The translations under genes were made by a program, and so were the position numbers. Shown here one piece after another: positions 7,465-16,073 of a DNA stretch of 64,000 bases. The first letter of the stretch is position 1. Each line of letters opens with the position of its first letter. The stretch covers positions 2,976,001-3,040,000 of the forward strand of contig NZ_CP090145.1 of NCBI RefSeq assembly GCF_023008245.1, read 5' to 3'. Origin of the DNA: Flavobacterium sediminilitoris. GTDB lineage: Bacteria > Bacteroidota > Bacteroidia > Flavobacteriales > Flavobacteriaceae. The notes below the pieces were generated by a model. The model did not search any database. It saw only the letters and a list, made by a program, of their open reading frames with translations, and had not been told where the DNA came from.

Positions 7465-8199
7465 TTATTTTTCTACTATTAAAAAATCTTTTGTTTCACC
7501 TTTATCGTTTATAGTCTGAAATTTTGGTTCACCTTTATCATCAACATAAATCATCATTTTTAATTGGCCATCTGAATTTGCTATAAATAATCCTTGCGAA
7601 TTTCCTCTTGTTTTACCAAGGAAAACAAGTTGCTTACTGCCATATTTTTTATGAATTTCATTCATCTTTTGTTTTCTTAATTTAACATCTTCAATCTTTT
7701 CAGCTTCAGTTATTAATTCATTACTTTTGCTATAAGTACTTTCTTCTGGGTAATTATTAATTTGTAAACCTCTTTGCGATTGTATTTTGCCTTCTTTAAC
7801 AAATTCTTGATTTGATAATTGTACTACCTGATCATTTTCATATTGATCCATAGATATAGACATTCCAGCTATAATTCCTTCTTCTGTTTTTTTAGATTGG
7901 TATATTAAACCACCACATTCATCTCCTTCATCATTAAAAAATATCATTCCTGATGGTCTTTCTCTTTTTTCTGTATCTTTTCCATTCATTCTCCCTGAAT
8001 GTTGTTTTTCTCTATTACTAATTACCATTCTAATAGTTCCATCATTCTCTAGAATGTTAATTCGTTTCACATTAATTTCTTCAAAACTTTCTATTTTTTT
8101 CATTTTATGAAATGAAAAAAGAAATAGTGACGCCATAATAATTGTCATTAGTGTTGAATAGGCTGTAAGTGCTTTTACTTTTGATGCTGTTGTTCTCAT
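7465..8199 (-). CDS. Membrane-anchored protein of unknown function
   Basis: This 244-residue protein has one N-terminal transmembrane segment (about residues 10-28) and a soluble domain. The domain contains repeated beta-rich motifs such as RINILENDGTIRMVISN and GLFIANSDGQLKMMIYVDDKGE. These resemble each other, suggesting an internal duplication of a strand pair. The protein is likely displayed outside the membrane. I do not recognise a family. It is monocistronic, with its own terminator downstream. Confidence 0.75.
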   Translation of the reverse strand: MRTTASKVKALTAYSTLMTIIMASLFLFSFHKMKKIESFEEINVKRINILENDGTIRMVISNREKQHSGRMNGKDTEKRERPSGMIFFNDEGDECGGLIYQSKKTEEGIIAGMSISMDQYENDQVVQLSNQEFVKEGKIQSQRGLQINNYPEESTYSKSNELITEAEKIEDVKLRKQKMNEIHKKYGSKQLVFLGKTRGNSQGLFIANSDGQLKMMIYVDDKGEPKFQTINDKGETKDFLIVEK

Positions 8200-8347
8200 T
8201 TTTTTTGTTTTTAAATTGATAATTATAAGGCAAATCTACAGGAGCAGCTTTAATTTTAAAATCAAAAAGAGATGAACTGAGGTAAAAATGAAATGAAATA
8301 GGGGAAAAGTAATTTGAAGCTTTTTTATTATTGTTTTTAAAAGAGTA

Positions 8348-8794
8348 TTAGGTTTGCTTTTTCAATTTCATATATAAAATAGGAAAGGGCTTTCCTGAAA
8401 AATCTAATTCTGAACGATTAATAATTTCAAAACCAAAATGTTTGTAAAATCCAACAGCTTGCTCGTTTTGCTCATTCACATCTACATTGGTTATTTTTAG
8501 TTCATTTATAGCATAATGCAATAGTTTTTTGCCAATTCCAATTCCTCTTACATTAGGATGAATAAATAACATTTCTAAATTTTGTTCTGCTACGCCAAGA
8601 AAACCAATAATTTCATTTTGTTCGTTTCTTGCACTTCTCAATTCTACGGCATCTAAATAATTGTTTAAAATGAGCGGTTTAAAATATTGAATATCTTCTT
8701 CTTTTAAAAAATGATGAGTTGCTCTTACTGATGCTTCCCAAACAGCAATAACATTTAAATACTCCGATTTTTGTATTGTATCAATTTTAAACAT
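8348..8794 (-). CDS. GNAT family N-acetyltransferase
   Basis: This 148-residue protein has the GNAT fold. The acetyl-CoA-binding loop is visible in MLFIHPNVRGIGIGKKLLHYA (R/Q-x-x-G-x-G/A type), followed by the AVGFYKHFGFEIINRSE motif near the C-terminus. The AVRATHHF-like N-terminus (VWEASVRATHHFLKEEDI) is typical of small acyltransferases that modify amines or protein N-termini. The substrate is unknown. It is followed by a membrane protein gene ending 12 bases upstream, so the two may be co-transcribed. Confidence 0.9.
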   Translation of the reverse strand: MFKIDTIQKSEYLNVIAVWEASVRATHHFLKEEDIQYFKPLILNNYLDAVELRSARNEQNEIIGFLGVAEQNLEMLFIHPNVRGIGIGKKLLHYAINELKITNVDVNEQNEQAVGFYKHFGFEIINRSELDFSGKPFPILYMKLKKQT

Positions 8795-8806
8795 TGCTTT
8801 TTAAAT

Positions 8807-9376
8807 TTATTTTAATTTATAATATTGTTTAATACTATAGATTATTGCTATAATTAATCCGATAAAACCACCTATATAACTGAAATTATGCATAGAGCTA
8901 ACCATAATGAAGCTATTTGTATCAAGAAGATTTTTTGGAAAGAACCAATGGGAAGGAATATTATTTATAAGGAATATTTTACCATAGAGTAACCCTATGA
9001 AACCTACAAATAATGCAATTCCAGTATTGATAAAAATAGCAATGAATGTTGTTTGTATCATTTGTTTTCCATTTTTATGGATAAACAACCCGATAATTCC
9101 TAAAAAAGAACCAATTATTAAACCAACCCACCATGTTGCAAGTGTTCCTACAATAGTTGCTCCAAATCTAGGGTTTCTTAGTTTTATTTCTGGATTTTCA
9201 ATTGTTCCAATGTTTTCTCCTAATCCCCAATTTTCTAATCCGAATTGAATGAATTTAAATTTTGTATAGTATTCTTCTGAAATTGTATAAGTAATTTGAT
9301 CATGAATAATACCATATAGTCCTCCTAAAAATGGAGAAATAATGATAATTAATAAGAATGCTAAAAATTTATACAT
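8807..9376 (-). CDS. Integral membrane protein, unknown function
   Basis: This 189-residue protein has four predicted transmembrane segments: about residues 3-20, 75-100, 110-135 and 155-180. A soluble loop between the first and second contains FGLENWGLGENIGTIENPEI. No family is recognised. It lies 12 bases upstream of the GNAT gene on the same strand. Confidence 0.7.
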   Translation of the reverse strand: MYKFLAFLLIIIISPFLGGLYGIIHDQITYTISEEYYTKFKFIQFGLENWGLGENIGTIENPEIKLRNPRFGATIVGTLATWWVGLIIGSFLGIIGLFIHKNGKQMIQTTFIAIFINTGIALFVGFIGLLYGKIFLINNIPSHWFFPKNLLDTNSFIMVSSMHNFSYIGGFIGLIIAIIYSIKQYYKLK

Positions 9377-9528
9377 TTTAATAGATACTTAAAATTTATA
9401 TAAGAATTGGATTTATTAGTAATTTTTTTTACAAAAATAACTCTTTTCTGACAAAATATGATTTAGATACTATATGCAGTTATAATTTTTTTTGATACAA
9501 ATTACAAACCAAAAGATATTGTTTTTCG

Positions 9529-9536
9529 TACTTTTG
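9529..9536 (+). promoter_or_regulatory. -7 box (TACTTTTG) upstream of yaaA
   Basis: It matches TAnnTTTG exactly and lies 20 bases before the start codon. No clear -33 element was found at the usual spacing. Confidence 0.4.
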
Positions 9537-9556
9537 AAAAATAGAAAGTTAAGAAT

Positions 9557-10315
9557 ATGAAAATAGTTATATCTCCAGCAAAATCATTAGATTTTGAATC
9601 AAAATTACCAACAAAAGTATTTACACAATCTGATTTTTTATCTAAATCAGAGACCATTCATAAAACCTTAAAAAAGAAAAAACCAAAGCAGTTAATGGAT
9701 TTAATGTCTATTTCTGAAAAATTAGCCGATTTGAATTGGCAACGCAATCAAGATTGGCAAACTCCATTTACTCCAGAAAACGCTCGACCTGCTGTTTATG
9801 CTTTTAATGGAGATGTTTATACGGGCTTAGATGCTTATACTATTCCAACAGATAAATTAGATATTTTACAAGATAGATTACGCATTCTATCAGGTTTGTA
9901 TGGTGTTTTAAAACCATTAGATTTAATGCAACCTTATCGTTTAGAAATGGGTACATCACTAGCAATAGGTGCAAAGAAAAATTTGTATGAATTTTGGAAA
10001 AAAACAATTACAGATGCTTTGAATAAAGAACTTTCAAAAGATGAATTGTTTTTAAATTTAGCCAGTAATGAATATTTTAGTGCGGTTGATACAAAAGCTT
10101 TAAAAGTACCTGTTATTACTCCAGAATTTAAAGATTATAAAGATGGAAAACTAAAAATGATTAGTTTTTTCGCTAAGAAAGCTAGAGGTTTAATGGTGCG
10201 TTATATTATTGATACTAATGCAGAAACAATTGAAGATTTGAAAAAATTCAATTATGAAGGCTATGCTTTTGATGGAAATTTGAGTAAAGGAAATACTTTA
10301 GTTTTTACAAGATAG
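9557..10315 (+). CDS. yaaA: YaaA family peroxide-stress protein
   Basis: This 252-residue protein is full length for the YaaA/DUF328 family. It starts with the typical [15 protein letters not shown] and contains the family stretches [39 protein letters not shown] and [12 protein letters not shown]. The E. coli homologue lowers free iron and limits oxidative DNA and protein damage during peroxide stress. Later work describes DNA binding by a helix-hairpin-helix-like fold. It is a single gene with its own promoter and a strong terminator. Confidence 0.95.
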   Translation: MKIVISPAKSLDFESKLPTKVFTQSDFLSKSETIHKTLKKKKPKQLMDLMSISEKLADLNWQRNQDWQTPFTPENARPAVYAFNGDVYTGLDAYTIPTDKLDILQDRLRILSGLYGVLKPLDLMQPYRLEMGTSLAIGAKKNLYEFWKKTITDALNKELSKDELFLNLASNEYFSAVDTKALKVPVITPEFKDYKDGKLKMISFFAKKARGLMVRYIIDTNAETIEDLKKFNYEGYAFDGNLSKGNTLVFTR

Positions 10316-10322
10316 AAATTAT

Positions 10323-10366
10323 AAAAACTACAATTATAAATGATGATTTTTATTATTGTAGTTTTT
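10323..10366 (+). terminator. Terminator of yaaA
   Basis: AAAAACTACAAT and ATTGTAGTTTTT form a perfect 12-bp stem with a 20-base AT-rich loop, directly after the stop codon. Confidence 0.8.
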
Positions 10367-10404
10367 CTTTTTTAATAGCATATTTTTTAACTGTAGAACA
10401 AAGA

Positions 10405-10500
10405 AAAGTATACTTTTTCTAAAAGCGCAATTGTATAAGTTAAAAATAACTTTTTTAAGCGATACTATTTTTATAAAATTGTGCTAACCTCAAAAAACAA
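10405..10500. repeat. Direct repeat R1, left copy
   Basis: About 96 bases are nearly identical, in the same orientation, to 12231-12327 (shared core includes TTAAGCGATACTATTTTTAT). The two copies enclose the outer-membrane protein gene and its neighbour. Each copy is followed by a similar hairpin terminator. Confidence 0.8.
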
Positions 10501-10530
10501 ACCTCTTTTAACGTGATTTAAAAAAGGTTT
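10499..10530. terminator. Hairpin terminator after R1 left copy
   Basis: A 13-bp stem with one mismatch (AAACCTCTTTTAA with TTAAAAAAGGTTT) has a 6-base loop. It lies just downstream of the minus-strand gene at 10549-11439. Confidence 0.65.
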
Positions 10531-10548
10531 ATTTTAAAAAATTAGTTT

Positions 10549-11439
10549 TTAGATGGGTTGCTCAATAGTTACCGATATTTTATTTGGTCTGTGGAGTGGT
10601 TCCCAAATGAGTCTTATAAATGCACTGAAACGTTGGTTTTCCCTTGCAATAGGTATTCCCGTTACAATTCCAAGCATTGTTTGGTTAGTAATTTCAAGTC
10701 GCATTTGCGGTCGTATAGTCATATCAAAATCTTTTTTGTCTATGGTCTTGTTAAGTTCAATTCCTACAAAATTTCTCGTTCCTGTTATCATATAATGAAA
10801 ACTGGTGTTGATATCGTAAGTGGTGTGAAAATGATTGGTTTTAAAATTTTGTTCAATCATTGGACCGGTATAAATTAACGAGTGAAAATTGTTGCCCCAT
10901 CGTTTGGCAACGACCAAAAAGGGGTTATAAACATTTCCTTTTATGAATGGTTTTCCAAAATTCCTAAAGTCGGAAAGTTCAAACTCGTTGATGTAACCGA
11001 TTGCCATTGAAGTGGCTATTTTTTCATTGACAAAAAACGACCATTGGGTTGCCAATTTTATGCTGTTCAGTTTGTTGGATGGCATGGAATCTTTTGGCGT
11101 TCCGTTTATGTCCGAATGAAAGGTAAATGGCAATTCTACTTCAAACCCGAGTCGGTTTATCGGTGCCCATTCGTACTCTACAAGCGCTTCGTATTCATCA
11201 AATTTTAGTTTGTCGGTCATACCAAAACCGAGATTCCATTCTTTTTCGCCCTTTCTCGCTCCAAGGTCTCGTATTAGGTCAATGTATAAAGGTTCTGCGT
11301 GTAGCACTTTTGGCAGTTCGTGGTGCAATTCTACTTCTTCAATGTAAAGGCTGTCTTTTGTAGCGTTGGTTATTTGGGCCAAAACGCAAGTTGATGATGC
11401 CAAAAATAGTAAAGGCATCAAGATTTTTTTGATATTCAT
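10549..11439 (-). CDS. Outer membrane beta-barrel protein (HAEPLYIDL family)
   Basis: This 296-residue secreted protein has the signal peptide MNIKKILMPLLFLASSTCVLA. A conserved HAEPLYIDLIRDLGARKGEKEW motif is split here around HAEPLYIDLI and GARKGEKEWN. The rest is alternating polar and aromatic strands typical of an outer-membrane barrel, ending ISVTIEQPI. I have seen this family in Bacteroidota heavy-metal and conjugative-type loci, but no transporter is present here. It sits with a small acidic protein between two R1 direct repeats, so the pair probably moved as one unit. Its GC content is visibly higher than that of flanking genes. Confidence 0.82.
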   Translation of the reverse strand: MNIKKILMPLLFLASSTCVLAQITNATKDSLYIEEVELHHELPKVLHAEPLYIDLIRDLGARKGEKEWNLGFGMTDKLKFDEYEALVEYEWAPINRLGFEVELPFTFHSDINGTPKDSMPSNKLNSIKLATQWSFFVNEKIATSMAIGYINEFELSDFRNFGKPFIKGNVYNPFLVVAKRWGNNFHSLIYTGPMIEQNFKTNHFHTTYDINTSFHYMITGTRNFVGIELNKTIDKKDFDMTIRPQMRLEITNQTMLGIVTGIPIARENQRFSAFIRLIWEPLHRPNKISVTIEQPI

Positions 11440-11524
11440 TTTCTTGATTTGGTTTTTATAAATGAAAAATGTCGTCTGAGTTTCTTTTACAGAATAGACG
11501 ATTAACTTTTACTTTAAAGGCAAA

Positions 11525-11911
11525 TCAAACTTCGGGTGGAGGACTGAATATTTTACAGAATGCTTGGGAAGCAGGTTCTTTGTAATGTGGTAATATTTTT
11601 TGGGTTGCTTGATATAAAGTGTTTAAATCGTGTTTGAATACAGGATTAAGAACAACCCAATCTATGCTTATTGTCTTTTTCTTGCTGTGTTCTTCAGTAT
11701 CGGGGTCGTCATATTCGGCAATGGCATTTTCAAAGCCGAGCAATTTTTCAATTACAAATTCTACAATGCTTTCTTGTTCGTTATAGGTTAAATCTTCCGG
11801 AATGTGGTTTGGATTTGGGTCGGGATTGTCAATGCTAACATTGAGTAAATGCAAAGCCAATAAGCCCCAAATTAAACGATAAAATGTACTATTTCGGATT
11901 TTGTCTATCAA
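11525..11911 (-). CDS. Small acidic protein often found beside metal-efflux genes in Bacteroidota
   Basis: This 128-residue protein has an N-terminal hydrophobic helix (FYRLIWGLLALHLLNVSI) followed by an Asp/Pro-rich, His-containing region (DNPDPNPNHIPEDLTYNEQ). A second acidic patch is EYDDPDTEEHSKKK. Proteins with this layout occur near CzcA/CusA-type efflux operons, which suggests a periplasmic metal-binding role. This is recall plus inference, not proof. It lies upstream of and in line with the beta-barrel gene, separated by 85 bases. Confidence 0.7.
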   Translation of the reverse strand: MIDKIRNSTFYRLIWGLLALHLLNVSIDNPDPNPNHIPEDLTYNEQESIVEFVIEKLLGFENAIAEYDDPDTEEHSKKKTISIDWVVLNPVFKHDLNTLYQATQKILPHYKEPASQAFCKIFSPPPEV

Positions 11912-11980
11912 TTTCCTTTTGGTGTTTTATATGTTTGCTAACGTTTTTCCACTTGGAGAGGTTGCGAACTTCACAAATAT

Positions 11981-12168
11981 AACAAAAAGGAAAATATTGA
12001 AAAGCGTATTTTTTTGTAAATTTATTCATGTAAGGAAAGAAGAATTTTACTCCACAATTATTTGTTTCGTTTAATTTGTTGGACATGATTTAAACAATAT
12101 CAACTCTTTATTAGTAGAACAGGTGTTTTTAAGTTTGTTCAAAACAGTGTTGAAAATGTGTATAACCA
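11981..12168. repeat. Dispersed repeat R3, copy A
   Basis: It matches 22411-22759 in the same orientation in two blocks: about 105 bases beginning AACAAAAAGG, and about 75 bases ending TGTATAACCA. Copy B carries an extra 150 bases between the blocks. Copy A is the uninterrupted form. It is possibly a miniature element or an insertion-sequence remnant. Confidence 0.7.
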
Positions 12169-12230
12169 AACGCAAGTATCCAAGTAGTGAGACTGATTAA
12201 ACAAGCTAATAAACATTTACTAATGGGAAA

Positions 12231-12327
12231 AAAGTACACCTTTTTCTAAAACCACAATTGTATAAGTTAAAAATGGCTTTTTTAAGCGATACTATTTTTA
12301 TAAAACTGTGCTAACCTCAAAAAATAA
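12231..12327. repeat. Direct repeat R1, right copy
   Basis: This is the partner of 10405-10500, with only a handful of differences over 97 bases. The two copies in direct orientation bracket a 1.7-kb two-gene unit, which could be lost or gained by homologous recombination. Confidence 0.8.
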
Positions 12328-12357
12328 AACTCATTTAAAGTGATTTAAATGAGTTTT
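12326..12357. terminator. Perfect bidirectional terminator hairpin
   Basis: AAAACTCATTTAA and TTAAATGAGTTTT form a perfect 13-bp stem with a 6-base loop. It ends the minus-strand oxidoreductase pseudogene. Confidence 0.8.
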
Positions 12358-12391
12358 ATTTTATTTATTTAGTAGACAACTATGTCGCCAA

Positions 12392-13358
12392 TTAATTATA
12401 TACCATGTTATTTGGTTGTTCTTCTTCTATCTTTATAATTACTTTTCCTACTGTTTTTGATGCTTCAATATAATCATGAGCATTTACAATATCATTAAGC
12501 ATGAATTCTTTGTCAATTTCTACTTTAAGAATGTTTTCTTTCATTAACCTCAAAAGGTCTTTAAGTGCTTCTTGGTTTGGGTGCACTGATACAAATTTTG
12601 CTCGTTTATATCTTAATAATTCCTTTATCATTGTTCCTGTTGGAGTTGTCCCAATATATATCCCATTCGGAGCTAAAAGATGCTTTGTTTTTTTATAAGA
12701 GGTATTAAATACAACATCAAAAATAATATCGAAAGTCGACGTCGTTTTTAGAAAATCTTCATTTTGATAGCTTATAGTAAAATCCGCACCTAGCTGTTTG
12801 CAGAAATCTAGATTTTTGGTACTTGATATACTTGTAACTTTTGCGCCATATGCTTTTGCTATCTGGTATGGCTATATGACCAACTCCACTGCTTCCACCA
12901 TTGATTAAAACCCTATCATTCTTTTTCAGACCGCTTAATTTTAATAGTGCTAACCATGCAGTTGTTCCAGCCATTGGTAATCCAGCTACCTGATTAATAG
13001 GAATGTTATTAGGGATTTTAACTACACTATCTGCTTTTACAACAATATATTCACAAAGAGAACCTCCTTCAAAATTACCTAACAATCTGACAACTTTATC
13101 TCCAATATTTAAATTTTTAATATCATTTGATTTCTCTTCAATAATGCCAACAACATCAAACCCTTGTTTTGTTCTTGGTTTTATTAAACCTGAAACTAAT
13201 CTAAAGTCACCTTTGCGATTTTTCCAATCTATTGCATTTAAAGAAGAGTAACATATTCTAATTAGTAACGAATTTTTCTTTCTTATACTAGGTTTTTCTG
13301 TTTCTTCGATTTTTAAGACACTACTGTTCCCGTAATTACTGTATAAAACTTGTTTCAT
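12392..13358 (-). pseudogene. Frameshifted NADP-dependent medium-chain dehydrogenase / quinone oxidoreductase
   Basis: The N-terminal part (from 13358, MKQVLYSNYGNSSVLKIEET) carries the GroES-like domain and the cofactor motif INGGSSGVGHIAI. The frame then shifts near 12866. Removing one base from the CC pair after ATA restores QIAKAYGAKVTSISSTKN and runs through the Rossmann fold into the C-terminal fragment (SKTVGKVIIKIEEEQP) ending at 12392. The two pieces together would give a normal ~320-residue MDR-family reductase. Either the gene is recently dead or there is an assembly error. A Crp-like gene directly upstream is the likely regulator. No zinc-ligand motif is seen, as usual for quinone reductases. 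Confidence 0.85.
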
Positions 13359-13417
13359 TATCTATATTTTTTGCAAATATAGATTCAAGTTTTAATGTAA
13401 TTATTGGTATATACCAA

Positions 13418-13990
13418 CTATTCGATTACCACATTATTAAATAGTTTTGAAAAATTTGTTGGATTCATACCTAAAAAATTAGCAATGTCTTTATGAGGTA
13501 TAGAATTAATAAGGTGTGCATTATATCGCATGAAATCTTTATATTTTTCCTCAATAGAATAAGTTGACTGCTTAATAAACCTATCTGTTATATTGTTTAC
13601 TAATCCCATTAGTGCTTCAATTAAAAAATCTTGGATATCTTTATGTTTAGTGGTTTGATTAATAAAGTTATCATATGATATTCTATAGAATTTACTGTCC
13701 GTAATGCATTCAAAATAGTACTTCGACGGTTTTTGTGTTAGAAAAGATTCTGGAGCACACGTAAAATGATTAGCTTGAGTAAAAGAAATAATGCATTGTC
13801 TTTTATCAACAAAATAATAGGCTTTTTGAACACCTGATATGGTAAAATATAAATATTTATCTTTCTTTTCGGGTATGGATAAAATAGAGTTTTTAGAGAA
13901 CGAAACAATCTCAAATTGAGCAACAAAGTCATTAAGAGCAGTAATAGATACTTTATGTGTATCTGTTATTATTTTTTTAAGTTCTTCCAT
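13418..13990 (-). CDS. Crp/Fnr family transcriptional regulator
   Basis: This 190-residue protein has an N-terminal cyclic-nucleotide-binding-like fold (KKDKYLYFTISGVQKAYYFVDKRQ). Its C-terminal HTH (HKDIANFLGMNPTNFSKLFN) is shorter than that of the pair at 3.7-5.6 kb, and it is only distantly related to them. It is on the same strand as and 60 bases upstream of the reductase pseudogene, a common regulator-target pairing in Bacteroidota. With the reductase broken, it may now lack its main target. Confidence 0.88.
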   Translation of the reverse strand: MEELKKIITDTHKVSITALNDFVAQFEIVSFSKNSILSIPEKKDKYLYFTISGVQKAYYFVDKRQCIISFTQANHFTCAPESFLTQKPSKYYFECITDSKFYRISYDNFINQTTKHKDIQDFLIEALMGLVNNITDRFIKQSTYSIEEKYKDFMRYNAHLINSIPHKDIANFLGMNPTNFSKLFNNVVIE

Positions 13991-14582
13991 ATTTTATTCT
14001 TGTTAATCGCCCTCTTCGAATACCTCTCAACGTGTTGCCACTATATTCCTGTGGTGTTAACTGAAAATTGAGCCATTACAAATATAGACAAACTTTGGGA
14101 AATCGGAAGATTTTTCCAGGCGAAAATCGGCCAAACTATTGAGTGTAGGAGCTGTTAAGGCTTGTTGCTTTTTTAAATTGCTACGTGAATTCGATGCGAA
14201 TTTAACGCAAAGTAATTTCAAAATTTATGTGGAAAGTAATTCCATAATCAATTTTCAATGTTTATTTGGAATTTTCCTTTTCGATTATCGACAAAGTTTA
14301 GAAAAAGTTAGCGTAAAGTTTTCAAACGTATTTTCAAATTGCAGTTATCTGCTTAAGTTCGGGAGCATTTCCACAACGGTCTCTCATATAAGCGTAGTGT
14401 GGGATAAAGAAGCCGAAACTTCTGTTTTCGCTCGAACTCAAGTGATCCATTTTTATATTGGTTAGTTTTATTCTATTAATATGCAAGTGATAGCGATGTA
14501 ACAAGTATGAACTTTCACTTTTTTGCTGAAACTCATGCTATTTATAACCTTTGTTGTGTATAGTCTTTTGTTTTCATTTTAG
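13991..14582. other. Non-coding spacer carrying repeat R2 copy A
   Basis: About 590 bases hold repeat R2 (from 14051) and further partly palindromic sequence, with a GCCACTA motif near 14038 like those at the 5' sides of other units in this region. A plus-strand frame at 14139-14465 lies inside repeat sequence and is not accepted as a gene. Confidence 0.6.
14051..14260. repeat. Direct repeat R2, copy A
   Basis: The first 125 bases (starting GTGGTGTTAACTGAAAATTG) are almost identical to 15703-15828, and weaker similarity continues to about 14260. The two copies are in direct orientation and enclose a DUF7000-like gene and a flavin-binding-family gene. Confidence 0.8.
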
Positions 14583-15071
14583 TTAATTCAATGTTTTCAA
14601 ATAGTCCAATATTTCGTCCGAAGCCTTCATCATTTGGGTTTCTATTTGTTCGATTAGTTTGTCTAAATTGTCAAAATCAGGATTTTTTACAATAATGCTC
14701 TCAAGAATTGAATATTTAGGCATTTCAGTTTTGTCTTTATTCCACTTTGTGTTTTTTGATAACTCCCAATATTTTTGTTGAATTGGTTTTGTATTTCCAA
14801 GTAACCATACCTCGAATCTCATTTCCATATGATTTAGAATAAGTCCGAATTTTAGTTTTTTACTTTTTAAAAAATCGTTTGAATAGTAGAAATATGTAAA
14901 GTCTAAATATCCGTGAAGAATTCCAGTAAATGAATAGTGGTCAGAAAGACTTTTAATAAAATCCGTTCTTAATTTCATAACAAACTTTACTAACTCGTTA
15001 TATGCAATTAATATGTCTCCTTTTTTTAATTGTTCTTTATAAATTGAAATATATTTGTTTAAATTTTCCAT
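14583..15071 (-). CDS. DUF7000-like protein
   Basis: This is a 162-residue soluble protein. The pattern IYKEQLKKGDILIAYNELVKFVMKLR, HGYLDFTYFYYSND and MRFEVWLLGNTKPIQQKYWEL matches my recollection of the DUF7000 family. Members are common in Bacteroidota accessory regions and have no assigned function. It lies alone between R2 copies with the PNPOx-like gene and has long non-coding flanks, as expected of a cassette-type gene. Confidence 0.72.
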   Translation of the reverse strand: MENLNKYISIYKEQLKKGDILIAYNELVKFVMKLRTDFIKSLSDHYSFTGILHGYLDFTYFYYSNDFLKSKKLKFGLILNHMEMRFEVWLLGNTKPIQQKYWELSKNTKWNKDKTEMPKYSILESIIVKNPDFDNLDKLIEQIETQMMKASDEILDYLKTLN

Positions 15072-15167
15072 TTCTATTTTTATAAAATTTTTAAGTGCAC
15101 GATTTTGTTAGCTTAATCAGAATGTCTAGTATAATTACGGTTATATATTGTTCGTAGCTGTTTTTTT

Positions 15168-15653
15168 TCATAATTCTGCCGTCATTTTTCCAAGGTTTAT
15201 TTTTTCGGCTTTGGTGAACTTTATTTCACGAACAAACTCCATTTTTTTCCATAAGTATGTGTTTCCTTTAAGTCCGTTGGTAATTTTCATTCTGCGGTTT
15301 AGTCGTGCAATTTCCTTTTCGGTTGCCATTCTTTTTTCTCCGAGCTCTCCATAGAGTTTAATTGCAGGAAAGTCCGTAAACTTTTCTTTAAATAACGACT
15401 TAATCCAAAAAATCAGTCCACTATTCACTCCGAGTAGGCATACTTTTGGGTTTATCTTTGCGTGTTCTGGTAATTTTGACGGAAATTTCTCAAAGTAAAA
15501 TCCAGTTTGGTTGTCATTAAGGAATAATGATCCGATTGGCGTTATGGTGGGATTATTTTCTGAATCGACCGAAGCGATTGAAATATAAAAGTTTGAACTG
15601 AAACTTTTATTAAAATGCTTTCTGATTTTATCCCAATTCGTTTTTATGTCCAT
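15168..15653 (-). CDS. Pyridoxamine 5'-phosphate oxidase family (flavin-binding split barrel) protein
   Basis: This is about 161 residues from the start at 15653 (MDIKTNWDKIRKHFNKSFSS). A longer frame from 15692 is possible. The FYISIASVDSENNPTITPIGSLFL stretch and PEHAKINPKVCLLGVNSG are typical of small PNPOx-like proteins that bind FMN or F420 and reduce or bind small molecules. No catalytic specificity can be inferred. Its stop codon lies 8 bases from GTTCGTAGCTG, a variant of the core found at other gene ends in this region. Confidence 0.82.
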   Translation of the reverse strand: MDIKTNWDKIRKHFNKSFSSNFYISIASVDSENNPTITPIGSLFLNDNQTGFYFEKFPSKLPEHAKINPKVCLLGVNSGLIFWIKSLFKEKFTDFPAIKLYGELGEKRMATEKEIARLNRRMKITNGLKGNTYLWKKMEFVREIKFTKAEKINLGKMTAEL

Positions 15654-16073
15654 TCGAAGTTCTGTTTTTAGCTTGATGCCAACATTTTGCAATTATACTT
15701 TAGTGGTGTTAACTGAAAATTGAGCCATTACAAATATAGACAAACTTTGGGAAATCGGAAGATTTTTCCAGGCGAAAATTGACCAAGTTATTGAGTGTAG
15801 GAGCTGTTAAGGCTTGTTGCTTTTTTAAGTCAGTTGCCTGAATTCGGTACGGAAAAGTAATTCTGCAATCAATTTTCAAAGCTCGTACGGAGTTCAGTAT
15901 TTCAATTTTCTATGTGCTGATTTTAACGTATCGATTTACTTTCTGCGTTCGCTCGATATTCAGTGTTACGTTTATTGATAAAGTTCGGAAAAATTAAACG
16001 TAAAGTTTGCAACTTAAATGAAAAAATTAACTGTAATAGTTTTATTTCTTATGTATCAAATGCAAATATCATT
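15654..16073. other. Non-coding spacer carrying repeat R2 copy B
   Basis: About 420 bases hold R2 copy B (15703-15880) followed by partly palindromic AT-rich sequence. No gene is seen. Confidence 0.6.
15703..15880. repeat. Direct repeat R2, copy B
   Basis: The first 126 bases match copy A at 14051 with few differences. The similarity then degrades but continues to about 15880 (AAGTAATTCTGCAATCAATT). Confidence 0.8.

Larger units (their letters stand above)
11912..12391. other. Repeat-filled spacer without a convincing gene
   Basis: About 480 bases are occupied by repeat R3 copy A (11981-12168), repeat R1 right copy (12231-12327) and a terminator hairpin (12326-12357). A 65-codon minus-strand frame at 11889-12086 lies mostly in R3 and is not counted as a gene. 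Confidence 0.65.

Noticed and set aside
11889-12086. 65-codon minus-strand frame
   Set aside because: Most of it lies in repeat R3. The similar frame at 22291-22485 differs just as the repeat DNA does, so the shared peptide simply reflects repeat sequence.
14139-14465. 108-codon plus-strand frame
   Set aside because: It begins inside repeat R2 and runs through palindromic spacer. It has no recognisable motif and is not open in R2 copy B.
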